Of a stretch of DNA of 64,000 bases, positions 1 through 9,818 are shown piece after piece; position 1 is the stretch's first letter; every line of letters starts with the position of its first letter. The DNA comes from Nocardia anocheti. GTDB lineage: Bacteria; Actinomycetota; Actinomycetes; Mycobacteriales; Mycobacteriaceae. Where the stretch lies: assembly GCF_029675105.1 (NCBI RefSeq), contig NZ_JAQQFV010000002.1, positions 372,001-436,000 on the forward strand, written 5' to 3'. The notes below the pieces were generated by a model that searched no databases, was not told where the DNA came from, and saw only the letters and a program-made list of their open reading frames with translations. Both the position numbers and the translations under genes were made by a program.

Positions 1-932
1 AGGTCGGCGTAGGACCGCAGCTTCTCCTTGGCCTTCGCCATGCCGGGTGAGCGGCGCAGCAGCTCGAGCGCCTCGTCGACCTCGGCGTCGGTTTCCAGCG
101 GGCGCGCCAGCAGGGTACGCAGGCGCTCGCCGTCGGCGCCGGACTCGCGCAGCGCGTAGAGCACCGGCAGGGTGTGCACGCCCTCGCGCAGGTCGGTGCC
201 GGGGGTCTTGCCGGACTGCTCGGACGAGGACGAGATGTCGATGATGTCGTCGGAGATCTGGAAGGCGGTGCCGACCGCGTCACCGAGGCGGGCCAGCCGT
301 TCGACGTGCTCGCCGCCGGCGCCGGAGAAGGTGCCGCCGAAGCGGCCCGCGGCGGCGATGAGCGAGCCGGTCTTCTCCCACACCACGCGCAGGTAGTGCT
401 CGACCGGGTCCTGGGACTTCTTGGCGCCCATGGTCTCCCGCATCTGGCCGGTGACCAGTTCGGCGAAGGTCTCGGCGATGATGCGCACCGCGTCGGGGCC
501 GAGGGTGGAGGTCAGCCGGGAGGCGTGGGCGAACAGGTAGTCACCGGAGAGGATGGCGATGGAATTGCCCCAGCGCGCGTTGACGCTCACCGCGCCGCGC
601 CGCTGCGGGGCCTCGTCCATGACGTCGTCGTGATAGAGCGTGGCCAGGTGCACCAGTTCCACCACGGTGCCCGCGGTGACCAGGGCCGGGTCGGTGGGGT
701 TGGGGCCGAGCTGACCGGTGAGCAGGGTGAACAGTGGACGGAAGCGTTTGCCTCCGGCGCGGGCCAGATGCAGGGCCGCTTCCTGGAGGAAGTCCTCGCC
801 GTCGGAGAGTTCGTCGACGAGCAGCTTCTCGACCGCGGCCAGCCCGTCACGCACGGTGGCCGCGAGTTCGGGATCGACGAGATCTACCCCGGCAACCACG
901 GTGCTCTCGTCGCTCACAGCCGATGTGCTCAT
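1..932 (-). CDS. grcC: Polyprenyl diphosphate synthase (GrcC-type), 3' end cut by window edge
   Basis: Trans-isoprenyl diphosphate synthase that condenses isopentenyl diphosphate onto an allylic primer, probably to make the menaquinone side chain. About 310 residues are visible; the C-terminus and stop lie outside the window. The substrate-lysine motif GGKRFRP is near residues 60-66, the first Asp-rich motif HDDVMDE near 101-107 and the second (DDIID) near 229-233. The ATG at 932 was chosen because GGGAGAAGAG lies just upstream. It is divergent from menJ across a 145-base gap, the arrangement of grcC1/menJ (Rv0562/Rv0561c) in M. tuberculosis. Chain length of the product cannot be read from the sequence. 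Family assignment is firm; the role in menaquinone synthesis is inferred from context. Confidence 0.93.
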   Translation of the reverse strand, partial: MSTSAVSDESTVVAGVDLVDPELAATVRDGLAAVEKLLVDELSDGEDFLQEAALHLARAGGKRFRPLFTLLTGQLGPNPTDPALVTAGTVVELVHLATLYHDDVMDEAPQRRGAVSVNARWGNSIAILSGDYLFAHASRLTSTLGPDAVRIIAETFAELVTGQMRETMGAKKSQDPVEHYLRVVWEKTGSLIAAAGRFGGTFSGAGGEHVERLARLGDAVGTAFQISDDIIDISSSSEQSGKTPGTDLREGVHTLPVLYALRESGADGERLRTLLARPLETDAEVDEALELLRRSPGMAKAKEKLRSYAD

Positions 933-1077
933 TCTCTTCTCCCAGTGATGCGTCCGACCCCGACGGGTAGCAACCTAGCGTGTTCCGGGGCCCACGCCGA
1001 TGAACACCGTCACACACTGACTATTCCCGGTGTACCCGACACTCTCGCACAGCCGCCGCGGGTGCCAGTATTGAGCC

Positions 1078-2343
1078 ATGGGTTCACCGGATCTCACCCC
1101 CGCCGACCGCGCTCCCCTGCCCGCCGCCGTCGAGGTGCTGGTGGTCGGAGCGGGTCCCGCGGGCTCGGCGTCGGCGGCCTGGGCCGCCCGGGCCGGTCGC
1201 GATGTCCTGCTGCTCGACGCGGCGGTCTTCCCGCGCGACAAGACCTGCGGCGACGGGTTGACGCCCCGCGCCACCGCCGAGCTCGAGCACCTGGGCCTGG
1301 GCGAATGGGTGCGCGCGCACACGGTGAACCACGGTCTGCGGATGGCCGGTTTCGGCCGCGAGGCGCTGCTGCCGTGGCCGGGCGGCTCGTTCCCAACCTA
1401 CGGAAGTGCCGTCCCCCGAACCGAACTCGACGACAAACTGCGCGAGACCGCGATCAAGTCGGGCGCTCGGATGGTCGACGGCGCGAAGGTCGTCGAGGTG
1501 CTGCGCGAGGGCGAGCGGGTCACCGGGGTGAGGGTACGTCTCGGTGACGACACCCACACTGTGCGATGCGAGATCCTGGTGGTCGCCGACGGCGTGCGCT
1601 CCCCCGTCGGCAAGCAGTTGGGCCGCACCTGGCATCGCCGCTTCGCCTACGGCACCGCCGCGCGCGCCTACATCAAGTCCGCGCGCAGCGACGACCAGTG
1701 GATCTCCTCGCACCTGGAACTGCGCAACGCCGACAACGAGCTGATCCCCGGTTACGGCTGGATCTTCCCGCTCGGCAACGGCGAGGTGAACATCGGCGTC
1801 GGCTCGCTGGCGACCGAGGCCAGGCCCTCGCACATCGCGCTCAAGCCGCTGCTCGAGCACTACACCCGGCTGCGTCGCGAGGAATGGCAGTTCGAGGGCG
1901 AATTGCGCGCGGTGGCCTCGGCGCTGCTGCCGATGGGCGGCGCGGTCTCCGGCGTGGCCGGGCCGAACTGGGTGCTGGTCGGTGACGCGGCGGGCTGTGT
2001 GAACCCGCTCAACGGCGAGGGCATCGACTACGGCCTCGAGGGCGGGCACATGCTCTCGCGACTGCTCGACGAACCCGACCTGAGCGCGGTCTGGCCGCAG
2101 CTGCTGCGCGAGCGCTACGGGCGCACCTTCTCGGTGGCGCGCAGGCTGGCCGGACTGGCCACCCATCCGCGGATGGTGCCGCTCGGCGGCCCGCCGGTGA
2201 TGCGTTCGAAGTACTTGCAGCGCACCGCCGTCCGGGTGATGGGCAATCTCGTCACCGACGAGGACCTGGATATCACCGCGAAGGCGTGGCGGGCCGCGGG
2301 CCGGGCCTCACTGCGCGCCGACGATCTCGCCCCCTTCAGCTGA
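1078..2343 (+). CDS. menJ: Geranylgeranyl reductase family flavoprotein MenJ
   Basis: FAD-dependent reductase of 421 residues, expected to saturate one isoprene unit of the menaquinone side chain at the membrane, as shown for MenJ of mycobacteria. An N-terminal dinucleotide fold carries GAGPAGS at about residues 24-30, followed by the family's CGDGLTP stretch near 59-65, and the second FAD motif GDAAGCVNPLNGEGI near 302-316. The ATG at 1078 is the first plausible start after the divergent grcC. It faces the DUF2505 gene convergently. Genome context (grcC, menG, menD, menB, menE, menA within 25 kb) supports the menaquinone role. Archaeal-type lipid or chlorophyll reductases share the fold but not this context. 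Confidence 0.92.
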   Translation: MGSPDLTPADRAPLPAAVEVLVVGAGPAGSASAAWAARAGRDVLLLDAAVFPRDKTCGDGLTPRATAELEHLGLGEWVRAHTVNHGLRMAGFGREALLPWPGGSFPTYGSAVPRTELDDKLRETAIKSGARMVDGAKVVEVLREGERVTGVRVRLGDDTHTVRCEILVVADGVRSPVGKQLGRTWHRRFAYGTAARAYIKSARSDDQWISSHLELRNADNELIPGYGWIFPLGNGEVNIGVGSLATEARPSHIALKPLLEHYTRLRREEWQFEGELRAVASALLPMGGAVSGVAGPNWVLVGDAAGCVNPLNGEGIDYGLEGGHMLSRLLDEPDLSAVWPQLLRERYGRTFSVARRLAGLATHPRMVPLGGPPVMRSKYLQRTAVRVMGNLVTDEDLDITAKAWRAAGRASLRADDLAPFS

Positions 2344-2344
2344 C

Positions 2345-2367
2345 GGTGCCGCCCGGCGGACGGCACC
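2345..2367. terminator. Hairpin between convergent menJ and DUF2505 gene
   Basis: A 7-bp perfect inverted repeat GGTGCCG...CGGCACC with a 9-base GC-rich loop starts two bases after the menJ stop. No T-run follows on either strand, so it is at best a weak bidirectional terminator. Confidence 0.45.
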
Positions 2368-2379
2368 CGCTGCCGCGTC

Positions 2380-2877
2380 CTACAGCTTCGCGAACCAGCT
2401 TTCGATGAACTTCCGCTCGCTGTTGAGGACCCGCTGGTGCAACTGTTCGGCCAGCGGTTCGATGGCGCCGCCGACCAGCGGAACCTTCACGGTGACGGTG
2501 CCGACGACCTCGATCTCGCTGCCCTCGGCGGTCGGGCGCAGTTCGTAGGTGCCCGACATCTCGGTGTTGATGCCGCCGGTGTGGCCGGTGAAGCTGCCCT
2601 TGGCGACCTCGCCCCGCAACGGCTGCCAATGGTCGGTGCGCGCGAGCACCAGGTCGCTCTTGAGCACCTTGCGGACCAGGCCGGGAACCTTGTCCTGACC
2701 GGGGGTTTCGGTCATCTGGATGCGGATGGAATCCGGTCCGTCGGGATGGGAGAGTTCCAGCGTCGCGGTGTCGGCTCCGGCGAATCGTTGCTGCCAGACC
2801 GCATCGTCGACGAGTGCCCGGTGGAGATCTTCGACCGGGACGGTGTAGGGCACGGTGAAGCTGAATTTTCGGGACAT
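2380..2877 (-). CDS. DUF2505/SRPBCC-fold protein
   Basis: A 165-residue protein with the look of the DUF2505 family, a START/SRPBCC-like helix-grip fold that binds hydrophobic ligands in related proteins. The N-terminus (SRKFSFTVPYTVPVEDLHRAL) and the C-terminal amphipathic helix ending in ESWFAKL are typical of actinobacterial members. No catalytic residues are recognisable and no signal peptide or membrane segment is seen. It is convergent with menJ and divergent from the DUF3592 gene, so it is probably transcribed alone. A lipid-binding role next to menaquinone and mannolipid genes is possible but only inferred. Confidence 0.8.
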   Translation of the reverse strand: MSRKFSFTVPYTVPVEDLHRALVDDAVWQQRFAGADTATLELSHPDGPDSIRIQMTETPGQDKVPGLVRKVLKSDLVLARTDHWQPLRGEVAKGSFTGHTGGINTEMSGTYELRPTAEGSEIEVVGTVTVKVPLVGGAIEPLAEQLHQRVLNSERKFIESWFAKL

Positions 2878-2917
2878 GCCCGCACACGCTAGCGCAGCGG
2901 ACGACTAGGGTGGCCGG

Positions 2918-3355
2918 GTGTCGGAAACCAGCCAGTCGGATAGGCGGAACGTGCGCCTGCGACGGGTGCGCGCGGGGGTGCTGGGCACCGCGACGGTGAT
3001 CAGCGTGCTCATGGTGCTGCTGGTACTGGCGGCCTGGCGCAACGACTACGAGATCGAGAACCATCGCGGCGTCACCTCCGGCGAGGTGCTCTCGGCGGGC
3101 AGGCTGCGCTCGGCGGTCATGTACGTGACACCCGACAGCGTCACCCACAACCCCAAGGTCGGCATCCTGTATCCGACCAACCTCACCGCCGGTCAGCGGA
3201 TCAATGTCGAATACAGCACCCGCGATCCCGATCTGGTGCGGGTGGCCGGGCGCGACGCGCGGGTGGCGATCATTCCGGCGGCCTCGGTGATCGTGGTGGT
3301 GTGGGCGCTGGCACTGCCCGCGCTGTGGCTGGTGCGGCGCAAGCGCACGGCGTGA
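2918..3355 (+). CDS. DUF3592-like membrane protein
   Basis: Small membrane protein of 145 residues with two predicted transmembrane helices, near residues 20-42 and 112-135, and an exported loop of about 70 residues between them. The loop contains the pattern seen in DUF3592 proteins (a conserved segment reading roughly YPTNLTAGQRINVEYSTRDP). Start is a GTG at 2918. It precedes mgtA by 72 bases on the same strand, the same neighbour as Rv0556 in M. tuberculosis. Function is unknown; the conserved pairing with the mannosyltransferase suggests a role in the envelope. Confidence 0.8.
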   Translation: MSETSQSDRRNVRLRRVRAGVLGTATVISVLMVLLVLAAWRNDYEIENHRGVTSGEVLSAGRLRSAVMYVTPDSVTHNPKVGILYPTNLTAGQRINVEYSTRDPDLVRVAGRDARVAIIPAASVIVVVWALALPALWLVRRKRTA

Positions 3356-3427
3356 TTTCCTCCGCTGTTCGCCGGGTCTTCACGTCGGCGTAGGGGTGTC
3401 GCGTACCGGGCCGGTCAGGCTGGGAGG

Positions 3428-4573
3428 GTGCGCGTAGCCATCGTGGCGGAGTCGTTTCTGCCGAACATGAACGGCGTCGTCAACTCTGTCCTGCGGGTGC
3501 TGGACCACCTGGACGAGCACGGGCACGACGCGATGATCGTGGCCCCCGACACCCTGCGCGGCCTGCCGCCCGCCCCGCGTTTCCACGGCCGTTTCCCGGT
3601 GCACCGGGTGCCCGCGATGATGGTGCCCAAGGTGAGTTCGCTGCCGGTGGGTCTGCCGCAGCCGGGGATCACCGCGGCCATCGCCGCCTTCGACCCGGAT
3701 GTGGTGCACCTGGCCTCGCCGTTCCTGCTCGGCGCGGGTGGCCTGGCCGCCGCGACCCGGCTGGATCTGCCCTCGATCGCGGTCTATCAGACCGATGTGG
3801 CCGGGTTCGCCAAGAGCTACGGCCTGGGTCTGGCGGCGCGGGCCGCCTGGGCGTGGACGCGCCGGATCCACGAGGGCGCCACCCGCACGCTGGCACCGTC
3901 CTCGGCGGCCGCGCACGATCTCGCCGAGCACGGCATCCCCCGCGTGCACCGCTGGGGTCGCGGGGTGGACATCGACCGGTTCACGCCCGCCGCGCGCAGT
4001 GCGCCGTTGCGGGCGAGCTGGCTGGGCGAGGCCGATCATCGCCTGGTCGTCGGCTTCGTCGGCAGGCTGGCGCCGGAGAAACACGTCGAGCGGCTGGCGG
4101 TGCTGGCCGAGGACCCGTCCATCCAGCTGGTGGTGGTCGGCGCCGGGCCGGAACGCGCGAAGCTGGGCGCGCTGCTGCCGGGCGCGGTGTTCACCGGTGA
4201 ACTCGGCGGCGGCGAGCTGGCCAGGCACTACGCGAGCCTGGACGTGATGGTGCATCCGGGCGAGCACGAGACGTTCTGCCAGGGCGTGCAGGAGGCGCTG
4301 TCCTCGGGGGTGCCGGTGATCGGGCCGGATCAGGGCGGACCGCGTGATCTGATCGCGCACTGCCGCACCGGCTACCTGCTGCCGGTCGACCGGTTCACCG
4401 AGCTGCTGCCCAGCGCGGTGTCGGCGCTGCGGGCCGCCGAGACGCGCGCCCGGTTCTCGGCGTCGGCGCGCAGATCCGTGCTGCACCGCACCTGGCCCGC
4501 GATCTGCGCCGAACTGCTCGGGCACTACGCGGATGTGACCGGATCGCGCGAACGCCTGCCGCGCTCGGCCTAG
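3428..4573 (+). CDS. mgtA: GDP-mannose-dependent alpha-mannosyltransferase MgtA (PimB-like)
   Basis: GT4-family glycosyltransferase of 381 residues, GT-B fold. The N-terminal acceptor domain begins [20 protein letters not shown] and the C-terminal nucleotide-sugar domain contains the retaining-GT EX7E signature within [16 protein letters not shown] near residue 280. The M. tuberculosis orthologue in the same place (Rv0557) mannosylates a glucuronosyl diacylglycerol, and a glycolipid acceptor is expected here. Start is GTG at 3428. It lies 33 bases upstream of menG on the same strand. Predicted to act at the inner face of the membrane. Alternative annotation: PimB-type phosphatidylinositol mannosyltransferase. 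Confidence 0.9.
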   Translation: MRVAIVAESFLPNMNGVVNSVLRVLDHLDEHGHDAMIVAPDTLRGLPPAPRFHGRFPVHRVPAMMVPKVSSLPVGLPQPGITAAIAAFDPDVVHLASPFLLGAGGLAAATRLDLPSIAVYQTDVAGFAKSYGLGLAARAAWAWTRRIHEGATRTLAPSSAAAHDLAEHGIPRVHRWGRGVDIDRFTPAARSAPLRASWLGEADHRLVVGFVGRLAPEKHVERLAVLAEDPSIQLVVVGAGPERAKLGALLPGAVFTGELGGGELARHYASLDVMVHPGEHETFCQGVQEALSSGVPVIGPDQGGPRDLIAHCRTGYLLPVDRFTELLPSAVSALRAAETRARFSASARRSVLHRTWPAICAELLGHYADVTGSRERLPRSA

Positions 4574-4606
4574 TAGCGCGCGGCGCGCGCCCGATAAGCT
4601 CGGTTC

Positions 4607-5320
4607 GTGGCGACAACAGAGCAGCGGGAACCGATTCGGGCTTCGCTGGACAAGCAACCCCACGAGGTCGCGTCGATGTTCGACGGTGTGGCGAAGCGCT
4701 ACGACCTCACCAACACGGTCATCTCCGCGGGCCAGGACCGGTACTGGCGGTGGGCCACCCGGCGCGCGCTGGCGCTGCGCCCGGGCGAGCGGGTGCTCGA
4801 CCTGGCCGCCGGGACCGGGGTGTCCACGGTGGAGCTGGGCAAGTCCGGCGCCTGGTGTGTGGCCACCGACTTCTCCCAGGGCATGCTCGCGGCGGGCCGT
4901 TTCCGCCAGGTGCCCATGGTCGCGGGCGACGCGATGGCGCTGCCCTTCGCCGACAATTCCTTCGACGCGGTGACCATCTCCTTCGGCCTGCGCAATGTGG
5001 CCGATATCGATGTGGCGCTGCGCGAGATGCTGCGGGTGACCAAGCCGGGCGGCCGGGTGGTGGTGTGCGAGTTCTCCACGCCCGTGTTCGGGCCGTTCCG
5101 CACCGTCTACATGGAGTACCTGATGAAGGCGCTGCCCCGGGTGGCCAGGGCCGTCAGCTCCAATCCGGACGCCTACGTGTACCTGGCCGAGTCCATCCGG
5201 GCCTGGCCCAACCAGCGCAGGCTGGCCCGCCGCGTCGCGGACGCGGGCTGGGACTCGGTGCAGTGGCGCGACCTCACCGGCGGTGTGGTGGCCCTGCACC
5301 GCGGCTACAAACTGGCCTGA
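4607..5320 (+). CDS. menG: Demethylmenaquinone methyltransferase MenG/UbiE
   Basis: Class I SAM-dependent methyltransferase of 237 residues that performs the last step of menaquinone synthesis, methylating demethylmenaquinone. It carries the UbiE/COQ5 N-terminal block [16 protein letters not shown] (residues about 23-38), the SAM motif [12 protein letters not shown] (about 64-75), and the conserved FGLRNVAD motif near 126-133. Start is GTG at 4607, matching the usual family length. It follows mgtA on the same strand and may be co-transcribed. There are 186 bases of regulatory-looking sequence before the nitrate reductase gene. Confidence 0.95.
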   Translation: MATTEQREPIRASLDKQPHEVASMFDGVAKRYDLTNTVISAGQDRYWRWATRRALALRPGERVLDLAAGTGVSTVELGKSGAWCVATDFSQGMLAAGRFRQVPMVAGDAMALPFADNSFDAVTISFGLRNVADIDVALREMLRVTKPGGRVVVCEFSTPVFGPFRTVYMEYLMKALPRVARAVSSNPDAYVYLAESIRAWPNQRRLARRVADAGWDSVQWRDLTGGVVALHRGYKLA

Positions 5321-5392
5321 AACCCCCGCCGGGCCGGGGTGAGACCGATCACCCCGCGCCCGCGCCGACCCGGTGGCGATCGCCCGGCACAT

Positions 5393-5406
5393 CCCCTGAT
5401 CAGGGG
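5393..5406. repeat. 14-bp perfect palindrome upstream of nitrate reductase gene
   Basis: CCCCTGATCAGGGG reads identically on both strands. It sits 73 bases after the menG stop and about 100 bases before the nitrate reductase start. It could be a protein-binding site or part of a menG terminator; no T-run follows. Confidence 0.5.
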
Positions 5407-5420
5407 CGATATTCCGGCAG

Positions 5421-5455
5421 CGACCTCACAGCGAAAATCTCGACCTGTGAGGTCG
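5421..5455. repeat. 11-bp inverted repeat upstream of the nitrate reductase gene
   Basis: Left arm CGACCTCACAG (5421-5431) and right arm CTGTGAGGTCG (5445-5455) are exact reverse complements separated by 13 bases. The right arm ends four bases before the GlnR-like box. Either a transcription-factor site or an RNA hairpin; the sequence alone does not decide. Confidence 0.6.
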
Positions 5456-5458
5456 ATT

Positions 5459-5485
5459 GTCACCTGGACATAACTTTCGGTAAAT
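5459..5485 (+). promoter_or_regulatory. Putative GlnR box
   Basis: GTCAC-N6-ATAAC followed by N6-TAAAT gives the AC-n9-AC-n9-AT spacing described for actinobacterial GlnR boxes. The first and second half-sites fit well, the third is weaker. It ends 21 bases before the start of an assimilatory nitrate reductase, a standard GlnR target. Identification is by eye only. Confidence 0.5.
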
Positions 5486-5506
5486 CCGGCGCAACGACGA
5501 GTACGG

Positions 5507-8500
5507 ATGATCGAAGCCATGACAGGGGAAGCTGACATCCGCGGCGCGGACACTGTGCGTACGCAGTGTTCGTATTGCGGCGTCGGCTGCGGAATCGCCG
5601 TCGAGACCAAGACCGACCAGTCGGGCGCGCGGGTGATCGCGAAGGTCAGCGGCGACAAGCTGCATCCGGCCAACACGGGCAGGCTCTGCACCAAGGGCGC
5701 CACCCACGCCGAGCTGACCGCCGCGCCCGGCCGGATGGACACCGCCTACCACCGTCCCGAGCGCGATCAGGTGCCCGTGCCGCTCCCGGTGGACGAGGCG
5801 GTACACGAGACCGCGACCCGGCTGCGGGCCGTCCTCGACGCACACGGACCCGACGCCATCGCCCTCTATGTCTCCGGGCAGATGTCGCTGGAAGCGCAGT
5901 ACCTGGCGACCAAGCTCGCCAAGGGCTACCTGCGGACCAAGCACATCGAGGCCAACTCGCGGCTGTGCATGGCCAGCGCGGGCACCGGCTACAAGCAGTC
6001 GCTCGGCGCCGACGGGCCACCCGGGTCCTACGACGACTTCGAGCACGCCGACCTGTTCTTCGTCAGCGGCGCCAATATGGCCGACTGCCACCCCATCCTC
6101 TACCTGCGGATGGCCGACCGGCTCAAGGCGGGCGCCAAGCTGATCGTGGTCGACCCGCGCCGCACCGACACCGCCGCCCGCGCCGACCTGTACCTGCAGA
6201 TCGCCCCCGGCACCGACCTGGCCCTGCTCAACGGCCTGCTGCACCTGCTCGTCGCCGACGGCGCGATCGACACCGCGTTCATCGCCGCCCACACCGAGGG
6301 CTGGGAGGCGATGCCGGAGTTCCTGGCCGACTACCCGCCCGCCCGCGTCGCCGAGATCACCGGACTGGCCGAGGCCGACATCCGCACCGCCGCCACCATG
6401 ATCGCCGAGGCGGGCGAGTGGATGTCGCTGTGGACGATGGGGCTGAACCAGTCCACCCACGGCACCTGGAACACCAACGCCCTGATCAACCTGCACCTGG
6501 CCACCGGCGCGATCTGCCGCCCCGGCAGCGGCCCGTTCTCGCTCACCGGCCAGCCCAATGCCATGGGCGGGCGCGAGATGGGCTACATGGGTCCCGGGTT
6601 GCCCGGTCAGCGCAGCCTGCTCTCCGCCGAGGACCGCGCGTTCGTCGAAACCGCGTGGGACCTGCCCGCGGGCACGCTGCGCGCCGAGGCGGGCCCCGGC
6701 ACCATCGAGATGTTCCGCGACCTGGCCGAGGGCGAGATCAAGGCCGCCTGGATCATCTGCACCAATCCCGTCGCCACCGTGGCCAATCGCAAGACGGTGA
6801 TCGCCGGGCTGGAGGCGGCCGAGCTGGTCGTGGTGCAGGACGCCTACACCGAGACCGCCACCAACGCCTACGCCGATCTGCTGCTGCCCGCCACGCTGTG
6901 GGCCGAAAGCGATGCGGTGATGGTGAATTCGGAACGCAACGTCACCTTGCTCCAGCAGTCGCTGGATCCGGTCGGTGACGCGCGCCCGGATTGGCTGCTG
7001 ATCGCGCAGATCGCCACGGCCATGGGTTTCCCCGGCTTCGAGTTCGCCTCCAGCGCCGAGGTGTTCGCCGAACTGCGCCAGTTCACCAATCCCGCGACCG
7101 GTTACGACCTGAGCGGAATGAGCTACGAGCGGCTGCGCGAAGGGCCGATGCAGTGGCCGTGCGGTGACGACCGATCCCCGCGCAATCCGATTCGCTACCG
7201 CAACGACGGCACGCACCAGCCGCTGCACGTGGACGCCGACGGCACCACCCCGGCGCTGGCCTTCGCGACGCCGAGCCGACGCGCGGTGTTCTTCGCGCGA
7301 CCGCACCTGCCCGCCGCCGAACTGCCCGACGATGACTACCCCTTCCTGCTCAATACCGGCCGCCTGCAACACCAGTGGCACACGATGACCAAGACCGGCA
7401 AGGTCGGCAAACTCACCAAGCTCACGGGTGAGCCGTTCGTCGAGATCCATCCCTCCGACGCGCAGCGCCTGGAACTGCGCGCCGGTGACCAGCTCGAGAT
7501 CGCCTCCCGCCGGGGCCGCGCGGTGCTGCCGGTGCGGATCAGTGATCGGGTTCGTCCCGGTGATTGTTTTGCTCCTTTCCATTGGAATGACGAACAGGGC
7601 GAATATCTGACGATCAACGCTGTCACCAACGACGCGGTGGACCCGGCCTCACTGCAACCGGAGTTCAAGGCGTGCGCGGTGGCGCTGCGCCGGGTGGGTC
7701 CGGCCGCCGAACCCGAGCAGGCACCCGCCGCGCCGGTCGCGCACCCGCTGGCCGGAATTCTCGGCCTGGACGCGGGCACCGCGCCGACCCTGAACGAGAC
7801 CGAACGCCTCTACCTCGGCGGCTACCTCGCCGCCCTCCAGTCGCTGCCGGTGACCGGTCAGCCGGTGCTGCCCGCGAGCGCACCCCTGTCGACACCGTCA
7901 CGGCTCTGGGTCGACGGCCTGCTCGCCGGGATGTACTCGCGCGCCACCAGCACGGCCCCCGAACCCACCGCCGCGACGGCACCCACCCCGCTCACAGTCC
8001 TGTGGGCTTCGCAGACCGGCAATGCCGAGGACCTGGCCGCCACCGTCGCTTCCCGGCTCGCCGAAGCCGGATTCACCCCCGCCCTGCTCGACATGGACTC
8101 CTGCGAGCTGACCGCCCTCACCGGCGACATCCTCGTGGTGACCAGCACCTTCGGCGACGGCGGCCCGCCCGACAACGGCGCCGACTTCTGGACCCGGCTC
8201 GACGCCAGCGTCCTCCGTCTGACCGGCGTCCGCTACGCGGTTTTCGCACTGGGCGACTCCTCCTACGACGATTTCTGCGGCCACGGCCGCACACTGGACA
8301 CGCTCTTCGCCGCCCGCGGCGCCCACCGCCTGCTCCCCCGCGTCGACAGCGAACCCGATTTCGCCGACGCCGCCGACCAGTGGCTCGACGAAGTGATCGT
8401 CGCCCTCGGTCCGACCGCGCCGGGCGACCCCGCTACCGGTACCCCACAGCCGAACCCGCAGGGTGGACCCGGTTCCGGCGAGACGGCCGACCCGGGACAC

Positions 8501-9817
8501 CTGACCCCCGGCAACTCTGCCGGTCGCGGTTCCGCGAACGACCTGGCGAACGCGGGTTCGAGCCACCCGGGCGAACCGGGTTCCGCGAACGGTCCGGTCC
8601 GTTCGGGCGCAGGTCGGATACCCGCCGGGCGCGGTGGTGCGACCGTGCTCGATCGTTCCCAGGCAGGCACGCGCACCCAGCGGCCCGCTGCGGCTCCCTT
8701 CACCCGCCAGTCCCCTGTCCAGGCAACGCTGATGCGCAACGAGATCCTCAGCTCGCCCGGATCGTCGAAGGAAGTGCGGCGCTTCGGTTTCGACCTGCAC
8801 GATCTGGAGGCCGGATACGAGGTGGGCGACTCGCTGGGTGTGCTGCCCGCCAACTGCTCCGATCTGGTCGAGGAGTGGCTCGCGGCCACCGGGCTGGACG
8901 GACACCGGACCGTCGAACTCGACAGCCGGGAACTGCCGCTCACCCAGGCGCTGCGGACGCACTTCGACATCACCAAGGTGAGTCAGGATCTGCTCGGCTT
9001 CATCGCCGAACGCAACCCGCACCCGCAGCTGGCCAAGCTGCTGCGCCGCGACAACCGCAACGAACTCGCCAGCTACCTGTGGGACCGCCAGGCCGTCGAC
9101 GTGCTGCGCGACTTCCCCGTCCGCACCGATCTCGTCGACTGGCTCGGCGCACTGAAAAAGCTTCAGCCCCGCCAGTATTCGATCTCCTCCAGCCCGCTGA
9201 CCACCCCGGACGAGGTACAGCTGACCGTCGGCGTGGTCCGCTACGGCGATCCCGTGGGTGAGACGGCCCGCCGTGGCGGCGTGTGCTCGACCTTCCTCGC
9301 AGACCGAGCCGGGGCCGAGGTACCGATCTTCCTACAGCGGGCGCCGCACTTCCGTCCGCCGCTGGACCCGACCGCGCCGATGATCATGGTGGGTCCCGGC
9401 ACCGGGATCGCTCCTTTCCGTGGATTCCTGCACGAGCGCAGGGCGCTCGGCGCGACCGGCCGCAACTGGCTGTTCTTCGGCGACCAGCACGCCGCCCAGA
9501 ACTTCTACTACCGCGCCGAACTGGAGGACATGTTCCGCTCGGGCTTCCTCACCCGGCTCGACCTCGCTTTCTCTCGCGACCAGCGCGAGCGGATCTATGT
9601 GCAGCACCGCATGATCGAGCACGGCGCCGAGCTGTGGGCCTGGCTGCGCGAGGGCGGCCACTTCTATGTGTGCGGGGACGCCGCCCGCATGGCCAAGGAC
9701 GTCGACGACACCCTGCTGCGGATCGCCCGCATCCATGGCAAGCTCGACGAAGCCGCAGCGCTGGCCTTCAAGAAGCAGCTCGTCGCGGAGAAGCGCTACG
9801 TCCGCGACGTCTACTGA
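5507..9817 (+). CDS. Single-polypeptide assimilatory nitrate reductase: molybdopterin subunit fused to CysJ-like flavoprotein
   Basis: A 1436-residue fusion expected to pass electrons from NADPH via FAD and FMN to a bis-MGD molybdenum centre that reduces nitrate to nitrite. Residues about 20-65 hold the [4Fe-4S] cysteines (CSYCGVGCG plus GRLCTKG); the molybdopterin oxidoreductase domain runs to about 728 with a candidate Mo-ligand Cys in NSRLCMAS near 149. After a linker comes a flavodoxin domain from about 830 ([13 protein letters not shown]), a Gly/Pro/Ser-rich spacer at about 970-1063, an FAD domain with RQYSISSSP near 1223, and an NADPH domain ([11 protein letters not shown] near 1292) ending in the CysJ-type YVRDVY. 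A second in-frame ATG at 5519 is an alternative start; neither has a strong ribosome site. Actinobacterial NasN-type enzymes have this architecture. A GlnR-like box lies upstream. Confidence 0.92.
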   Translation: MIEAMTGEADIRGADTVRTQCSYCGVGCGIAVETKTDQSGARVIAKVSGDKLHPANTGRLCTKGATHAELTAAPGRMDTAYHRPERDQVPVPLPVDEAVHETATRLRAVLDAHGPDAIALYVSGQMSLEAQYLATKLAKGYLRTKHIEANSRLCMASAGTGYKQSLGADGPPGSYDDFEHADLFFVSGANMADCHPILYLRMADRLKAGAKLIVVDPRRTDTAARADLYLQIAPGTDLALLNGLLHLLVADGAIDTAFIAAHTEGWEAMPEFLADYPPARVAEITGLAEADIRTAATMIAEAGEWMSLWTMGLNQSTHGTWNTNALINLHLATGAICRPGSGPFSLTGQPNAMGGREMGYMGPGLPGQRSLLSAEDRAFVETAWDLPAGTLRAEAGPGTIEMFRDLAEGEIKAAWIICTNPVATVANRKTVIAGLEAAELVVVQDAYTETATNAYADLLLPATLWAESDAVMVNSERNVTLLQQSLDPVGDARPDWLLIAQIATAMGFPGFEFASSAEVFAELRQFTNPATGYDLSGMSYERLREGPMQWPCGDDRSPRNPIRYRNDGTHQPLHVDADGTTPALAFATPSRRAVFFARPHLPAAELPDDDYPFLLNTGRLQHQWHTMTKTGKVGKLTKLTGEPFVEIHPSDAQRLELRAGDQLEIASRRGRAVLPVRISDRVRPGDCFAPFHWNDEQGEYLTINAVTNDAVDPASLQPEFKACAVALRRVGPAAEPEQAPAAPVAHPLAGILGLDAGTAPTLNETERLYLGGYLAALQSLPVTGQPVLPASAPLSTPSRLWVDGLLAGMYSRATSTAPEPTAATAPTPLTVLWASQTGNAEDLAATVASRLAEAGFTPALLDMDSCELTALTGDILVVTSTFGDGGPPDNGADFWTRLDASVLRLTGVRYAVFALGDSSYDDFCGHGRTLDTLFAARGAHRLLPRVDSEPDFADAADQWLDEVIVALGPTAPGDPATGTPQPNPQGGPGSGETADPGHLTPGNSAGRGSANDLANAGSSHPGEPGSANGPVRSGAGRIPAGRGGATVLDRSQAGTRTQRPAAAPFTRQSPVQATLMRNEILSSPGSSKEVRRFGFDLHDLEAGYEVGDSLGVLPANCSDLVEEWLAATGLDGHRTVELDSRELPLTQALRTHFDITKVSQDLLGFIAERNPHPQLAKLLRRDNRNELASYLWDRQAVDVLRDFPVRTDLVDWLGALKKLQPRQYSISSSPLTTPDEVQLTVGVVRYGDPVGETARRGGVCSTFLADRAGAEVPIFLQRAPHFRPPLDPTAPMIMVGPGTGIAPFRGFLHERRALGATGRNWLFFGDQHAAQNFYYRAELEDMFRSGFLTRLDLAFSRDQRERIYVQHRMIEHGAELWAWLREGGHFYVCGDAARMAKDVDDTLLRIARIHGKLDEAAALAFKKQLVAEKRYVRDVY

Positions 9818-9818
9818 C

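Noticed and set aside
3380..5392. 670-residue minus-strand open frame
   Set aside because: Antisense to mgtA and menG; shadow of high-GC coding sequence.
5426..7582. 718-residue minus-strand open frame
   Set aside because: Antisense to the molybdopterin domain of the nitrate reductase and without recognisable domains.
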